This document shows, in pieces, positions 26,125 through 34,586 of a stretch of 64,000 nt of DNA. Numbering within the stretch: position 1 is the first letter of the stretch; the number at the start of each line of letters is the position of its first letter. The stretch is from the NCBI GenBank assembly GCA_045111335.1, contig JBGUGE010000076.1, positions 86,743-150,742 of the forward strand, written 5' to 3'. The notes below the pieces were generated by a model, which was not told the origin of the DNA, did no database searches, and saw nothing but the letters and a program-made list of their open reading frames with translations. The stretch is from RUG410 sp045111335 (GTDB taxonomy: Bacteria > Pseudomonadota > Alphaproteobacteria > RF32 > CAG-239). The position numbers and the translations under genes are program-made.

Positions 26125-27744
26125 TCAATTCCACGGATTATCGGCGCGTTTGGTCGCCTCTATTCGCTGTTCGTCTGTTGCAAATCGCACATTCCTAATA
26201 ATAAAAGAGTTTGGTTCTCTGTCCGTAAACAAAATGTTTACTTTACGCTGTTCAACGCCGCTGTCCGCAAATATTTTATAAAGCATAGTCAGGCGTTTTT
26301 GTTGAACTTCAAAAGAAGCCGAACGATCAACTCTGATTTCAACGATAACATTGTCATTATTGACGGCATTATCGGCAAATGCATGCAGCCATTCTAACGT
26401 TTGGCCGGAAATTTCGGCACGATTAGGCTGAAACGATAACTTGAGCTCGGTCGGCATAATTTCCTGCTGATCCGGCTGATTGCCTAAAAGACGTTGAAAA
26501 ATCGAGCTGTGCTTATCTTTTGAGCTCTTATTATTTTTGGGCGCCGAGGCACCGGAAGCTGACTTGGACGGCATAATCCCGTCAAACCATGCGGCAACAC
26601 TGTCCGACAGACTGCGCGAGGTTTGCTCGTCATCGTCGTCATCAGCATCTTTGCCGCTATTCTTGACATCGCTGTCGAAATCTTTTTCGTCGTCAATACT
26701 CGGAATAACTCCGTCGGCGGAAACTTTGCCGCCCGAAACTGACGAGGCTCTGTTTTGAATTTTTTCTTCTTCTTTTAATTCCGGAAGCTGATGCTTGTCT
26801 CGCAATTCCTGCTCTAATTGCAAATTTTCTTTAGAAGTGGAAAACTGCGGGGTCAGGTTTTTGTCGTTCATAATATCTTCCGGAATCGGCACCAAAATAT
26901 TCGGGCGCAAATCATAAGCAACTTTTTGCTCATCAGGAGCTTGTGCATCCGGAAGCGTCACTTCCTGTTGCAACGGCTCACTCTTGGTTCCGTAGGTGTT
27001 TTTGGTTACGTGTTTGTTTGCCGTTTCCGCAACTTCCCACGGATCATTATAGTTGTCTTGGGTATAAACTTCGTGTTCCGTTGCATCGGTATTGTCGGCA
27101 ACTTCGTCTGAGCCGTCCGTAGCCAACGGTTCGGTAACGTCAGCGGTATTTTCCGTGCCTAAGTTATAAATACTGACATTTTTGGAGGCAAGTGCAATGC
27201 GTCCGCCGTCCGCCTCGTCAGAAACGGAAACAACACCGGTTTCTATTTTAAAATTATGCTTGAGCGGAATGGTAAAATTCGGCGCTGCGGAAGCATCGGC
27301 AATCTGCAACTCAGGAGCATCTTCGGCTTCGGCAACGGTGGAAACATCGGTTGCGGTTTCAGCCGAAAAAGCTGTGGATAAAATATCGTCTGAGCTATAA
27401 GTTTCGCTACCCTTTACCCAATCACCGCCATCGTCAGCCGCATACAAAATCTCGTCAGAAGCAGCTGTATTCGGAGCTTCAACAACAGTGTTTGTCGGCG
27501 CAATAACGGCGTCAGAACCTAAAGGCGCTTCCGCCGCAGACAGTTTTTTATACTTTTCATAAATCGGGTCACTTTCTTCATTAGCGGCAAAAAGCTCGAT
27601 ATTCTTCGATTCAACCGTTGTTTCATCAGTTTCATTCTGTTGTGTGCTCAAAGACATAACAAGATATGCTTTCGTGGCAATAAACACCGCAACCAACGAA
27701 AGAAAAAAACTGCCCATAAAATATTTCAAATTCAGCTTCTGCAT
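26125..27744 (-). CDS. Membrane-anchored protein with disordered linker and OmpA-like C-terminus; first gene of the pilus operon
   Basis: 539 residues from ATG 27744. A single membrane helix (YFMGSFFLSLVAVFIATKAY, about 8-28) is followed by nearly 400 residues of acidic, Thr/Ala/Glu-rich, probably disordered sequence. The last 110 or so residues are a compact domain (LKLSFQPNRAEISGQTLEWL, VIVEIRVDRSASFEVQQKRL, KVNILFTDREPNSFIIR) with the strand-helix pattern of an OmpA/MotB-like peptidoglycan-binding domain. I cannot place it firmly in that family. The start is set by the predicted transcription start near 27785. R64 has no such gene; it occupies the place of a new pilus component that could tie the machine to the cell wall. 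Confidence 0.6.
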   Translation of the reverse strand: MQKLNLKYFMGSFFLSLVAVFIATKAYLVMSLSTQQNETDETTVESKNIELFAANEESDPIYEKYKKLSAAEAPLGSDAVIAPTNTVVEAPNTAASDEILYAADDGGDWVKGSETYSSDDILSTAFSAETATDVSTVAEAEDAPELQIADASAAPNFTIPLKHNFKIETGVVSVSDEADGGRIALASKNVSIYNLGTENTADVTEPLATDGSDEVADNTDATEHEVYTQDNYNDPWEVAETANKHVTKNTYGTKSEPLQQEVTLPDAQAPDEQKVAYDLRPNILVPIPEDIMNDKNLTPQFSTSKENLQLEQELRDKHQLPELKEEEKIQNRASSVSGGKVSADGVIPSIDDEKDFDSDVKNSGKDADDDDDEQTSRSLSDSVAAWFDGIMPSKSASGASAPKNNKSSKDKHSSIFQRLLGNQPDQQEIMPTELKLSFQPNRAEISGQTLEWLHAFADNAVNNDNVIVEIRVDRSASFEVQQKRLTMLYKIFADSGVEQRKVNILFTDREPNSFIIRNVRFATDEQRIEATKRADNPWN

Positions 27745-27790
27745 TTTAAAATCCCGTAGAATCAACGGATAAGGCCGCATTCGGGCGGCA

Positions 27791-27820
27791 ATTATCCTAC
27801 TCTTTTGGTTGAAGATACAA
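27791..27820 (-). promoter_or_regulatory. Predicted promoter of the pilus operon
   Basis: On the minus strand TTGTAT (27815-27820), 18 nt spacer, GATAAT (27791-27796). The expected start near 27785 gives a 40-nt leader to the ATG at 27744. Confidence 0.55.
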
Positions 27821-28109
27821 CGAATAACGTTAAAATACAGTTAATAGATGAAATAAAGTTGATTTGGTGCATTTTTGCGGCTGCATAAAAACAAAATGAC
27901 TCGATGCAAAACTTTCCGTAAAATTCATAAATCGCAAAATCTGATTGCCGCCGCTTTAATATATATGCTTTTTTACTGCCGGCATTTTTACGATTTATTT
28001 ACAAATTAAGGATATTATAGCATCGTATATTTGTAATACGCACGCTGCCGAACCGCGGTATGAGGGACGAAAGCCATAAAAAGATTGTAACAAAAAATTC
28101 ATAAAAAAC

Positions 28110-28141
28110 TTGTACGATTTTGAAAAAAAGTGTGTTATTAT
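28110..28141 (+). promoter_or_regulatory. Weak candidate promoter of the T4SS operon
   Basis: TTGTAC (28110-28115) and TATTAT (28136-28141) with a 20-nt spacer, longer than ideal. This suggests an activator-dependent promoter, or that the true start lies elsewhere. Confidence 0.35.
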
Positions 28142-28173
28142 GAAAGTGTGGAGAACAGAAAAGGAGAAAAAAC

Positions 28174-28518
28174 ATGAAATTCTTGAAAAATAATATTTGC
28201 ACCATTTTGGCATTGGCATTGATTTTTTCAGTTGCCATGATGGGCGATGCTTCGGCTGCGTCGGTATTTGATACGGCAAAAAGTAAGTTAGGTAAGCTCT
28301 TCAGAGATACGAAGAGCGTATTGTTCATTATCGGCGGTTTCGGTTTGGTGGCTTTGGCCTTCCAAGCAATTTTCGGAAAGCTGAAATGGGCATGGTTTGC
28401 CGCTTTGGCTTTGGGTTTGGCCGTTGTGGCTGCTGCCGGTAAGGTTGTTGACTATGCGGTTTCTCCGCAAGACGGCGGTAAATTTACGGATTCCAGTAAG
28501 TTAGACGACTCTTTATAA
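28174..28518 (+). CDS. virB2: VirB2/TrbC-like T4SS pilin, copy 1
   Basis: 114 residues. A signal peptide ends at MGDASA-AS, followed by the two membrane helices of VirB2-type pilins: SVLFIIGGFGLVALAFQAIF and WAWFAALALGLAVVAAAGKV. Between them is the short basic turn GKLKW that is shared with the next two genes. A polar tail ends the chain. VirB2 is processed and polymerises into the T4SS pilus. AAGGAGA lies upstream. First gene of the operon. A strong stem-loop separates it from copy 2. Confidence 0.8.
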   Translation: MKFLKNNICTILALALIFSVAMMGDASAASVFDTAKSKLGKLFRDTKSVLFIIGGFGLVALAFQAIFGKLKWAWFAALALGLAVVAAAGKVVDYAVSPQDGGKFTDSSKLDDSL

Positions 28519-28548
28519 TAGTCACAGCAAACCAATAGTAGTTTGAAT

Positions 28549-28594
28549 TTTCAGTTTGCGGGGAGAAAGTTTTCCTTTCTCCCTCAGACTGAAA
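28549..28594 (+). promoter_or_regulatory. Long RNA hairpin between the first two pilin genes
   Basis: TTTCAGT (28549-28555) pairs with ACTGAAA (28588-28594), and GGGAGAAAG (28561-28569) pairs perfectly with CTTTCTCCC (28575-28583). There is a small internal loop, and no U-tract follows, so it is not a plain terminator. Likely an RNA-processing or stability element that lets the first pilin be made in excess. Confidence 0.75.
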
Positions 28595-28607
28595 GAAAGG
28601 AGGAATT

Positions 28608-28952
28608 ATGTTGTACAGAAAAATAAAGAATTTCTTATATAATAACAGATACACAATCGGGTTGGTGCTTTCTTTATTTTTGTATGCAACGGGCGCCTTC
28701 GCCGCAACCGGCGATACCGGTACGTTTAGCGCATTAAGCAACGCCGGTAAGACCATTTTTACAGGATTGCGTAAAATCATTTATCCGGCCGCCACCATCG
28801 GTATTGCAAGTGTGTGTATCGGCGGAATGTTCGGCAGTTTCAACTGGAAATGGCTGATAGCCATTCTGCTCGGTGTATTTATTATTGCTTATGCCGAACA
28901 GACCGGTTCGCTTGCTACCGGTGTGGAAGTTGATATGACGGCCAGTCAGTAG
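28608..28952 (+). CDS. virB2: VirB2/TrbC-like T4SS pilin, copy 2
   Basis: 114 residues. Signal peptide LVLSLFLYATGAFA-AT, then a mature chain with two helices (IIYPAATIGIASVCIGGMFG and WLIAILLGVFIIAYAEQTG) around the turn SFNWK. This is the same plan as copy 1 but with little sequence identity outside the turn. GAAAGGAGG lies upstream. Followed 10 nt later by copy 3. It could be a minor pilin or a specialised subunit. Confidence 0.75.
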   Translation: MLYRKIKNFLYNNRYTIGLVLSLFLYATGAFAATGDTGTFSALSNAGKTIFTGLRKIIYPAATIGIASVCIGGMFGSFNWKWLIAILLGVFIIAYAEQTGSLATGVEVDMTASQ

Positions 28953-28962
28953 GAGAAAAGTC

Positions 28963-29343
28963 ATGATGTGGATGCGTTTTACAGCTTTATTGCTCTTTAT
29001 GACATTCGGCGTGGTGTGTGATGCGTTTGCCGCCGGAGAAGGTGAGATTTTTGACCAGTTGGCCGATCGGGCCATTGTTATCGGCGGCGGACTGCGTGAC
29101 AGCGGATATCTGATTGCCGCGTTTGGGTTGGTATTCTTTTCGTTTATGGCAATCTTCAATAAAATTTCATGGAAAAACTTGGGTTATATCATGTTGGGCT
29201 GTTTTATTTTGAGCACAATGTTCTGGTATGTTATGTGGGTTGCCGAGGGTAGCAACAGTATACCTGTATTGAACTTTGATACGCAGGGTGAGGCGGCCGG
29301 AACCATTCCGGAAAATGCAATTAATGCCATAACTCACAAATAA
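28963..29343 (+). CDS. virB2: VirB2/TrbC-like T4SS pilin, copy 3
   Basis: 126 residues. Signal peptide ending VCDAFA-AG, helix SGYLIAAFGLVFFSFMAIFN, turn KISWKN, helix LGYIMLGCFILSTMFWYVMW, then a longer polar tail of about 30 residues. The turn again aligns with GKLKW of copy 1. The tail and the lone cysteine in the second helix distinguish it from the other two copies. Confidence 0.7.
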   Translation: MMWMRFTALLLFMTFGVVCDAFAAGEGEIFDQLADRAIVIGGGLRDSGYLIAAFGLVFFSFMAIFNKISWKNLGYIMLGCFILSTMFWYVMWVAEGSNSIPVLNFDTQGEAAGTIPENAINAITHK

Positions 29344-29363
29344 CGGTGGAGTGAAAAAACTCA

Positions 29364-29807
29364 ATGAAAATTATTCTTCTGTTTCTTATGGTTTGTTTTT
29401 CAGCGTCTCCGGCTTTAGCTTATAAAGAAGACAGTCGTGCCGGCGAGACCCAGTTGACGGCCGGAGAACAGAACAGTAACTTCTATCGATTGACCAGCCG
29501 CGGTTCGGAAGCACTTAAAAAACTCAAGCAGGCCGATGAATACGTCGGCCGTGTTCAGGCTTCCGGCAGACAGGTTAATGCCTCGGCGTTGGAAGATTTA
29601 TTAAACTCGGAACAAAAAGATAAAGCCGAACAGGAAATAGAAAGATTGGCGGCAGACGTGCGTCGTCAAACGGCAGAATATGCACAGTTGCGGGTTGTGC
29701 CGGATCACAGTATGTTTGAAATGCTGACAAATATGCGTTCTCAGCAGGCAAAAGATGCGGATATGGCGCAACAATTGGCCGGTCAGTTGCAACGGAGGGG
29801 CCGATGA
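29364..29807 (+). CDS. Small periplasmic helical protein of the T4SS operon
   Basis: 147 residues, family not recognised. Signal peptide MKIILLFLMVCFSASPALA-YK, then an almost entirely helical charged chain (EALKKLKQADEYVGRVQASG, QDKAEQEIERLAADVRRQTA in character), ending in a basic QLQRRGR. The stop overlaps the virB3 start by 4 nt (ATGA). By place and composition it could be a VirB5-type or chaperone-like subunit. This is inference only. Confidence 0.6.
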   Translation: MKIILLFLMVCFSASPALAYKEDSRAGETQLTAGEQNSNFYRLTSRGSEALKKLKQADEYVGRVQASGRQVNASALEDLLNSEQKDKAEQEIERLAADVRRQTAEYAQLRVVPDHSMFEMLTNMRSQQAKDADMAQQLAGQLQRRGR

Positions 29808-30094
29808 GAGAAGAGCTGTTAAAAGCCGTTGCGCAACCGCCGAAAGTTTTATGGGCGCCGATGGTGCCGGCCATTATTAATTTGGGAATACAATTTCCGG
29901 TAATGTTTATGGCCATGGGTGTGGCGGATTTGAACCCGCTGTTTTTCATTGTTTTGATTATTATGGGCCATGTGGCATTGGTTTTTGCCGGCCTGAAAGA
30001 GCCGCACCTGTCGCGTATGCTGCAGGCTTACGGTCAGACATATATTAAAACGACAAATTTGTATCCTGTCAAAGGGAGTAAGTTCGAACCATGA
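29804..30094 (+). CDS. virB3: VirB3-like inner-membrane T4SS protein
   Basis: 96 residues. Two closely spaced membrane helices (IINLGIQFPVMFMAMGVADL and FFIVLIIMGHVALVFAGLKE) follow a short N-terminus with the VirB3 pattern AVAQPPKVLWAP. The C-terminus ends near NLYPVKGSKFEP. VirB3 always works with VirB4, and its gene overlaps the virB4 start by 4 nt here, which supports the call. Confidence 0.85.
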   Translation: MREELLKAVAQPPKVLWAPMVPAIINLGIQFPVMFMAMGVADLNPLFFIVLIIMGHVALVFAGLKEPHLSRMLQAYGQTYIKTTNLYPVKGSKFEP

Positions 30095-32520
30095 ATGATT
30101 ATGATTTTTTTAGCCTATTTGTTCGAGGATTAAGCAATTTCGAGGTTATTGCCGCGCTGATCGGTATTCTGTCGGCGGCATCATTTGCGGTCTTGCTTTC
30201 AACAAAATTCGGTAACTGGGTTTTGCCACAACCGCGTGAATCTCGAGTTTCCGACTTTTTGCCGTTTCAAAAGCTTATGTCTGACGGTGTGACTATTCAA
30301 TGTCGTAACAACTCATACGCCCGCGTTTTCAGGTTAGAGGGCGTCGATTTATCTTCAGCCACCGGCGAAAAGGTCTATTCCATGATGGAAGCGCGCAAAT
30401 CGTGGCTCGACGATTTATCCAACATGCAGGTTATCGCTCGCGTGATTACCACTCGTGAACATGATGAGCTTGAAAGCGAAAAGCGTGAATTTAATAATCC
30501 GCTTTTGGATACGATTTCGCAAATTTGGTTCAGCCAGATGAATCGAATTTATACCAACAAACACTATATAGTTTTGTCGGTGATTGACCGCAAAGATGCG
30601 TTGAAAGATTTGAACTATGCCTCGCAAAGTTTGATGTCTACCATGGGTGAATACGGTGTGAGCCCGATGTACGAAACGGAAGGCAGCAGTCCGCTGGATA
30701 GCCCGTTTTATTTATTCTCGCGTTTGTGTAGTCCGGTTTCTTTGCCTACCCCGAAAGTTAACGGCACTGAGGGTATGCGTCTGTGCGAAATGCTGACCGG
30801 AGACCATATTCATTTTACGCAGGAAGAGGGAATTATTCACTTCTTTTCCGGCGATAAAGACTTATATGAAATTGCGTTCGGTATTCGCTCCAGCGGTGAG
30901 GCTTGGGACGAAAGCATGATTTACTCGCTGAATGCTATTGACTGCGAATTGGTTTTGTTGCACAACATTCGTCCGATGTTCCGAGCACAGGCTCGCGGTT
31001 TGTTGATGCAACAGCAACGTATGGCTTTAACTACCAGTTTTTCGGCCGGTGTGGTTGAACAATACGCAACGGCTTTGGCTTCAATTGATGACAGCGATAA
31101 CGATTATCAATCGCTCTCCGAATACGCCATGACCATTATCGCCAAAGGGCGCTCCAAAGAGGAACTTGATTTTGCCGAGTCTGAAATTCAGAGAATTTGT
31201 CGTGCATTCGGTGTAACTCCGGTACGCGAGGGCTGGGTGGCGCAGGCCGTGTTCTTCACACAATTCCCGACCTACGACACATATCCGAGAACTTACCTCT
31301 ACTTATCACGTGCGATTGCTATGGGAATCACCTTAGATAAACCGGCAGAAGGATTTAGCAAGAGTGACTGGGGTAAGGGTGCTATTTCTGTTTTCCGCAC
31401 TATGTCCGGCTCGGCGTATCGCTTCCAATTCCATGTCAGCAGTGAGGAATCTGCGGTGGCGCACTGTTGTATCATCGGTCCGACCGGACAAGGTAAAACA
31501 ACTTTGCTGACTTTCTTGGCCGGTCAGGCAATGCGACATGCCGACTTGCGCGTATTCTTCTTTGACCGTCACCTCGGTGCGCAGATTTTCACACGGGCGG
31601 TTAAAGGTGCATACGTGGGCTTTGACGGCGATGAAAAGAACGTATCGCTTAATCCGTTCGATTGTGCCAATACCTCAGAAAACCGTGCGTTTTTGCGGCG
31701 GTGGCTGAAGTCTATTACCATGGTGGATGATGCTTTGGCTGACCGCGAAGTAGCGCGTGCCGTTACTACGGCGTTTGATTATTTGCGTCCGGAAGAGCGG
31801 GTTTTATCCAACTTATACAAGAGTTGCTTTTCTCCGACCGGCAATATGCGTCGCGAGCTGTATCGCTGGGTTAATCCGGATCAATACGGCGCGATTTTTA
31901 ACGGTCAGGACGACAGTTTGGATTTGAAGAGCCGCCGCTTTATGGCGTTTGACTTTACGCATATTTTTGAAGATGAAAATCTGGCCCCGGCGGTAATCAG
32001 CTACATCATGCACCGTATTCAGTCGGAAACCGGCGAAACCGGCGTTCCTTCGCTGATTATGATTGATGAAACGGCGCCGATGCTGAAGCACCCGATGTTT
32101 AGAGATTACTTTATTATAGGTTTGCAGGAAGGTCGTAAAAAACGTCAAGCTTACTTGTGTGCGTTCCAACAGCCGAACATTGTCGATAAGTTAGGTGTCG
32201 GCGAGGTTATCCGCGGTCAATGCCAAACCGTAATTTTCTTCCGCAACCCGCAGGCCCAACCGGAAGATTATGCTAACTGGAATTTGACTCAGAATGAGTT
32301 GGACTTTATTTTCGGTAAGAGCTATCGTGACTTTCCGTATGCCATCCTGCTGTCGCGTCCGGTAACCGGTGAATCGGTTATTTTGGATGTTAACTTGGGC
32401 GGATTGGGTAAATATTTACGCATCTATAACTCCGGCCGCAAAAATGTGTTGTTGGTACAGCAGCTGATAAAAGAATACGGCGAAGACGGCTTCTTGACAA
32501 AGTATTTAGACATATCATAG
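30091..32520 (+). CDS. virB4: VirB4 T4SS ATPase
   Basis: 809 residues, the usual VirB4 length. A membrane helix near residues 15-35 (EVIAALIGILSAASFAVLLS) precedes the N-terminal VirB4 domain and the ATPase domain. Walker A is GPTGQGKTTL at about 465, Walker B SLIMIDETAPML near 653, followed by IIGLQEGRKKRQAYLCAFQQ, the typical VirB4 helix. It powers pilus subunit extraction and substrate transfer at the inner membrane. The most conserved member of the operon and the best anchor for a phylogeny of this T4SS. Confidence 0.95.
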   Translation: MNDYDFFSLFVRGLSNFEVIAALIGILSAASFAVLLSTKFGNWVLPQPRESRVSDFLPFQKLMSDGVTIQCRNNSYARVFRLEGVDLSSATGEKVYSMMEARKSWLDDLSNMQVIARVITTREHDELESEKREFNNPLLDTISQIWFSQMNRIYTNKHYIVLSVIDRKDALKDLNYASQSLMSTMGEYGVSPMYETEGSSPLDSPFYLFSRLCSPVSLPTPKVNGTEGMRLCEMLTGDHIHFTQEEGIIHFFSGDKDLYEIAFGIRSSGEAWDESMIYSLNAIDCELVLLHNIRPMFRAQARGLLMQQQRMALTTSFSAGVVEQYATALASIDDSDNDYQSLSEYAMTIIAKGRSKEELDFAESEIQRICRAFGVTPVREGWVAQAVFFTQFPTYDTYPRTYLYLSRAIAMGITLDKPAEGFSKSDWGKGAISVFRTMSGSAYRFQFHVSSEESAVAHCCIIGPTGQGKTTLLTFLAGQAMRHADLRVFFFDRHLGAQIFTRAVKGAYVGFDGDEKNVSLNPFDCANTSENRAFLRRWLKSITMVDDALADREVARAVTTAFDYLRPEERVLSNLYKSCFSPTGNMRRELYRWVNPDQYGAIFNGQDDSLDLKSRRFMAFDFTHIFEDENLAPAVISYIMHRIQSETGETGVPSLIMIDETAPMLKHPMFRDYFIIGLQEGRKKRQAYLCAFQQPNIVDKLGVGEVIRGQCQTVIFFRNPQAQPEDYANWNLTQNELDFIFGKSYRDFPYAILLSRPVTGESVILDVNLGGLGKYLRIYNSGRKNVLLVQQLIKEYGEDGFLTKYLDIS

Positions 32521-32602
32521 AACTAAAATTTAACAAAAATGTCACACAACAAGGCATAAAAATATGTTATACTGACAGATATAGGAATTATAGGAGGCTA
32601 TC

Positions 32603-33175
32603 ATGATGGGTAAAAAATGGGATATTAAGTACTTGGCGGTCTTAACCATTGTGATGTTTTTCGGCTGTGGAATTGCCTCCGTTTTTGCTGAAATTCCGAC
32701 CAGCGACCAGACTGCGGAATCCGAAAAAGCCGAGGATCAATCAACGGAATCCCATGAAGACACTAATGAAGATATGAAAAAAGGGTTTAATGACAAAGCC
32801 CAAGATGAGCGCGGTTACGGTCCGCTTTCTTCTCCCGATTTGTATGGTAATCTGATTGATGATGTGTTAAACGGCAGATTCGGTCAAAACTGGAGCTCGC
32901 TGTTGGGCAAATTCGGCGAAGCAGTTGCTAAAGAGCAGCTTCTTAAAAAAACTCAGCGTAAAGAGATATACATGCGCAAAAAAGCAGTGCGGGAAAAATT
33001 GCACGAAGAAGATGAGAAAAAACAAAAAGCTGAGGAAGAAATTGCAACAGGTCGTGAAGCCGAAGCTCCGAAAAAGAAGAAATGGTGGAAGAAAAAGTAC
33101 GATTGGTATAAAAGTAACGAGGTGGCTCAAGAAGCCGCCAAGAGTACTAAAGAATATCTGAAGAGCATCAGATAA
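32603..33175 (+). CDS. Secreted Lys/Glu-rich protein 1 of the T4SS operon
   Basis: 190 residues, unknown family. Signal peptide LAVLTIVMFFGCGIASVFA-EI, an acidic spacer (AESEKAEDQSTESHEDTNED), a short folded-looking segment (SSPDLYGNLIDDVLNGRFGQ) and a strongly basic, helical C-terminal half with KKKKWWKKKYDWYK. AGGAGG precedes the ATG. TATACT at 32568-32573 may be an internal -10, since an 82-nt gap separates it from virB4. First of four small exported proteins in a row with matching composition. Confidence 0.6.
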   Translation: MMGKKWDIKYLAVLTIVMFFGCGIASVFAEIPTSDQTAESEKAEDQSTESHEDTNEDMKKGFNDKAQDERGYGPLSSPDLYGNLIDDVLNGRFGQNWSSLLGKFGEAVAKEQLLKKTQRKEIYMRKKAVREKLHEEDEKKQKAEEEIATGREAEAPKKKKWWKKKYDWYKSNEVAQEAAKSTKEYLKSIR

Positions 33176-33216
33176 AAGGCATGGAGCGGCTGAACACAAA
33201 AACAAAGGAGACGGCG

Positions 33217-33840
33217 ATGATGATACATAAAATTAAAAAAGCAATTCGTATAATCGCTTTTATTGCGGTGTTTATCGCCTATTCCGGAAATGCTTATGCA
33301 ATCGGTATTCCGACGTTTTTCAAAAAATATTTGGCGGATGTGATGCGGACTTGGACCGTAGGTACGATTTCTAAAAAGAAAGCAACCAAATATTATAACA
33401 ATGCAAAACTTGCGGAAGAAAATGCCGAACGCGGCAACAATATTGAATCTAACGCGATGTATTCTAAAATGGTCAATAATATGGACTGGGAAAGATTCGG
33501 TCGCGATCCGCTCGGTACGTTTCAGGATGCCAGCGAGAAAACAATGGATCAGGAGCTGCAGGAATACGCTCAAAAGCAAAAGAAGAAGGCCGAAGATTAT
33601 ATTGATAAAAAGAAAAATGAACGGAAAAAGAAACAAGCTGATAAAAAGAAGAAAACAACAGGAAACGAAAACGGTAAATCGGATAGCAAAAACGGAGAAT
33701 ATCGCGATCAGGTTTTCAAGTGGTTACAAAAGAACAGCGCAGCCGTTGCCACTACCGCCTCATCGGCAGCATCGGGTGACAGAGGCGGAGTTTGGAACGG
33801 CGTAGAGCAGGGTGTTCGCAACAATACCAAAAAGAAATAA
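33217..33840 (+). CDS. Secreted Lys-rich protein 2 of the T4SS operon
   Basis: 207 residues, unknown family. Starts at the ATG pair at 33217 after AAAGGAG; an in-frame ATG at 33181 lies 36 nt further upstream. Signal peptide IIAFIAVFIAYSGNAYA-IG. The body has a helical TISKKKATKYYNNAKLAEEN segment, then a stretch where more than half the residues are lysine (KKKNERKKKQADKKKK), and a Thr/Ser/Gly-rich tail. The basic stretch could bind DNA or peptidoglycan in the periplasm. This is speculation from composition. Confidence 0.6.
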   Translation: MMIHKIKKAIRIIAFIAVFIAYSGNAYAIGIPTFFKKYLADVMRTWTVGTISKKKATKYYNNAKLAEENAERGNNIESNAMYSKMVNNMDWERFGRDPLGTFQDASEKTMDQELQEYAQKQKKKAEDYIDKKKNERKKKQADKKKKTTGNENGKSDSKNGEYRDQVFKWLQKNSAAVATTASSAASGDRGGVWNGVEQGVRNNTKKK

Positions 33841-33874
33841 CTGGTGAGAACCGTAACAAAAAAGGAACCGTGTG

Positions 33875-34567
33875 ATGATAAAGACAGATAAATTAATAAA
33901 AATATTGGTGGTTGTTCTGCTCGGGCTGATGTATAATCCGTCGGCATCCTTTGCCGAGGAGCCGGATGCGGACACGGATACATACCATTATCAAGCTAAG
34001 AGAAGAACCAAATCCGCCGAGCAAATCAGAGCCGAAGAAGAAGAGGAAGATAAAAAAGAAGAAGAAAATATCGACGATGTAAATTATGACAACACATATA
34101 ATAAACTTCCGTTGCTTCCGGAGGCTATGGTTTTGCGCTGCAAGATGAATGCGCAGGATATTGCCGAAGATTTGTCTTTGTTGGATGAGTGTTTCAAAAT
34201 AATTAAAAGGGCGGAAAATAACGCCAATGCAGCCATTAAAATGCAAGCCATTCATGATTTTGACGTTATAAACAATCAGGCTCTGACGGATTCGCTCGCC
34301 AATGCCAGTCTCAAGTTAATCAGCTCTTCAAACTACGAGGATGCGCAAAACAATTATGTCAACAGTACATTTATGTCGGGAACTCAACGTGAAACAGAAG
34401 TAGCCTTAGGCAATACGCAGGGTTTTCAAAATGACTTGTTGAACAATTATCGCGGGATACTCGCTGAAGAGCTTAAGCGCCGAGCGATTGAGGGAATCAT
34501 GAATATAGACCCGTCGGCGATTCTGAACGAAGACGAATACAACGAAAGCAAACATGCAACACCATAA
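33875..34567 (+). CDS. Secreted acidic protein 3 of the T4SS operon (paralogue of the next gene)
   Basis: 230 residues, unknown family. Signal peptide LIKILVVVLLGLMYNPSASFA-EE, a charged segment with a run of acids (AEEEEEDKKEEENIDD), then a helical domain: LPEAMVLRCKMNAQDIAEDL, LLDECFKIIKRAENNANAAI, and a C-terminal GILAEELKRRAIEGIMNIDP. The next gene carries the same domain in the same order with the same two cysteines (RCKMNA, DECFK). I take the ATG at 33875 (AAAGGAAC upstream); a GTG codon directly precedes it. Confidence 0.65.
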   Translation: MIKTDKLIKILVVVLLGLMYNPSASFAEEPDADTDTYHYQAKRRTKSAEQIRAEEEEEDKKEEENIDDVNYDNTYNKLPLLPEAMVLRCKMNAQDIAEDLSLLDECFKIIKRAENNANAAIKMQAIHDFDVINNQALTDSLANASLKLISSSNYEDAQNNYVNSTFMSGTQRETEVALGNTQGFQNDLLNNYRGILAEELKRRAIEGIMNIDPSAILNEDEYNESKHATP

Positions 34568-34586
34568 AGGAAAAAGGAACTGTGAG

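Larger units (their letters stand above)
27781..28173. other. Divergent intergenic region between pilus and T4SS operons
   Basis: About 390 bp of AT-rich DNA with no credible gene. Short minus-strand open frames here are AT-rich and lack ribosome binding sites. It holds a promoter for each side. The AT-rich core (27930-28030) could bind a nucleoid protein or regulator, but I see no clear operator palindrome. Confidence 0.7.
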
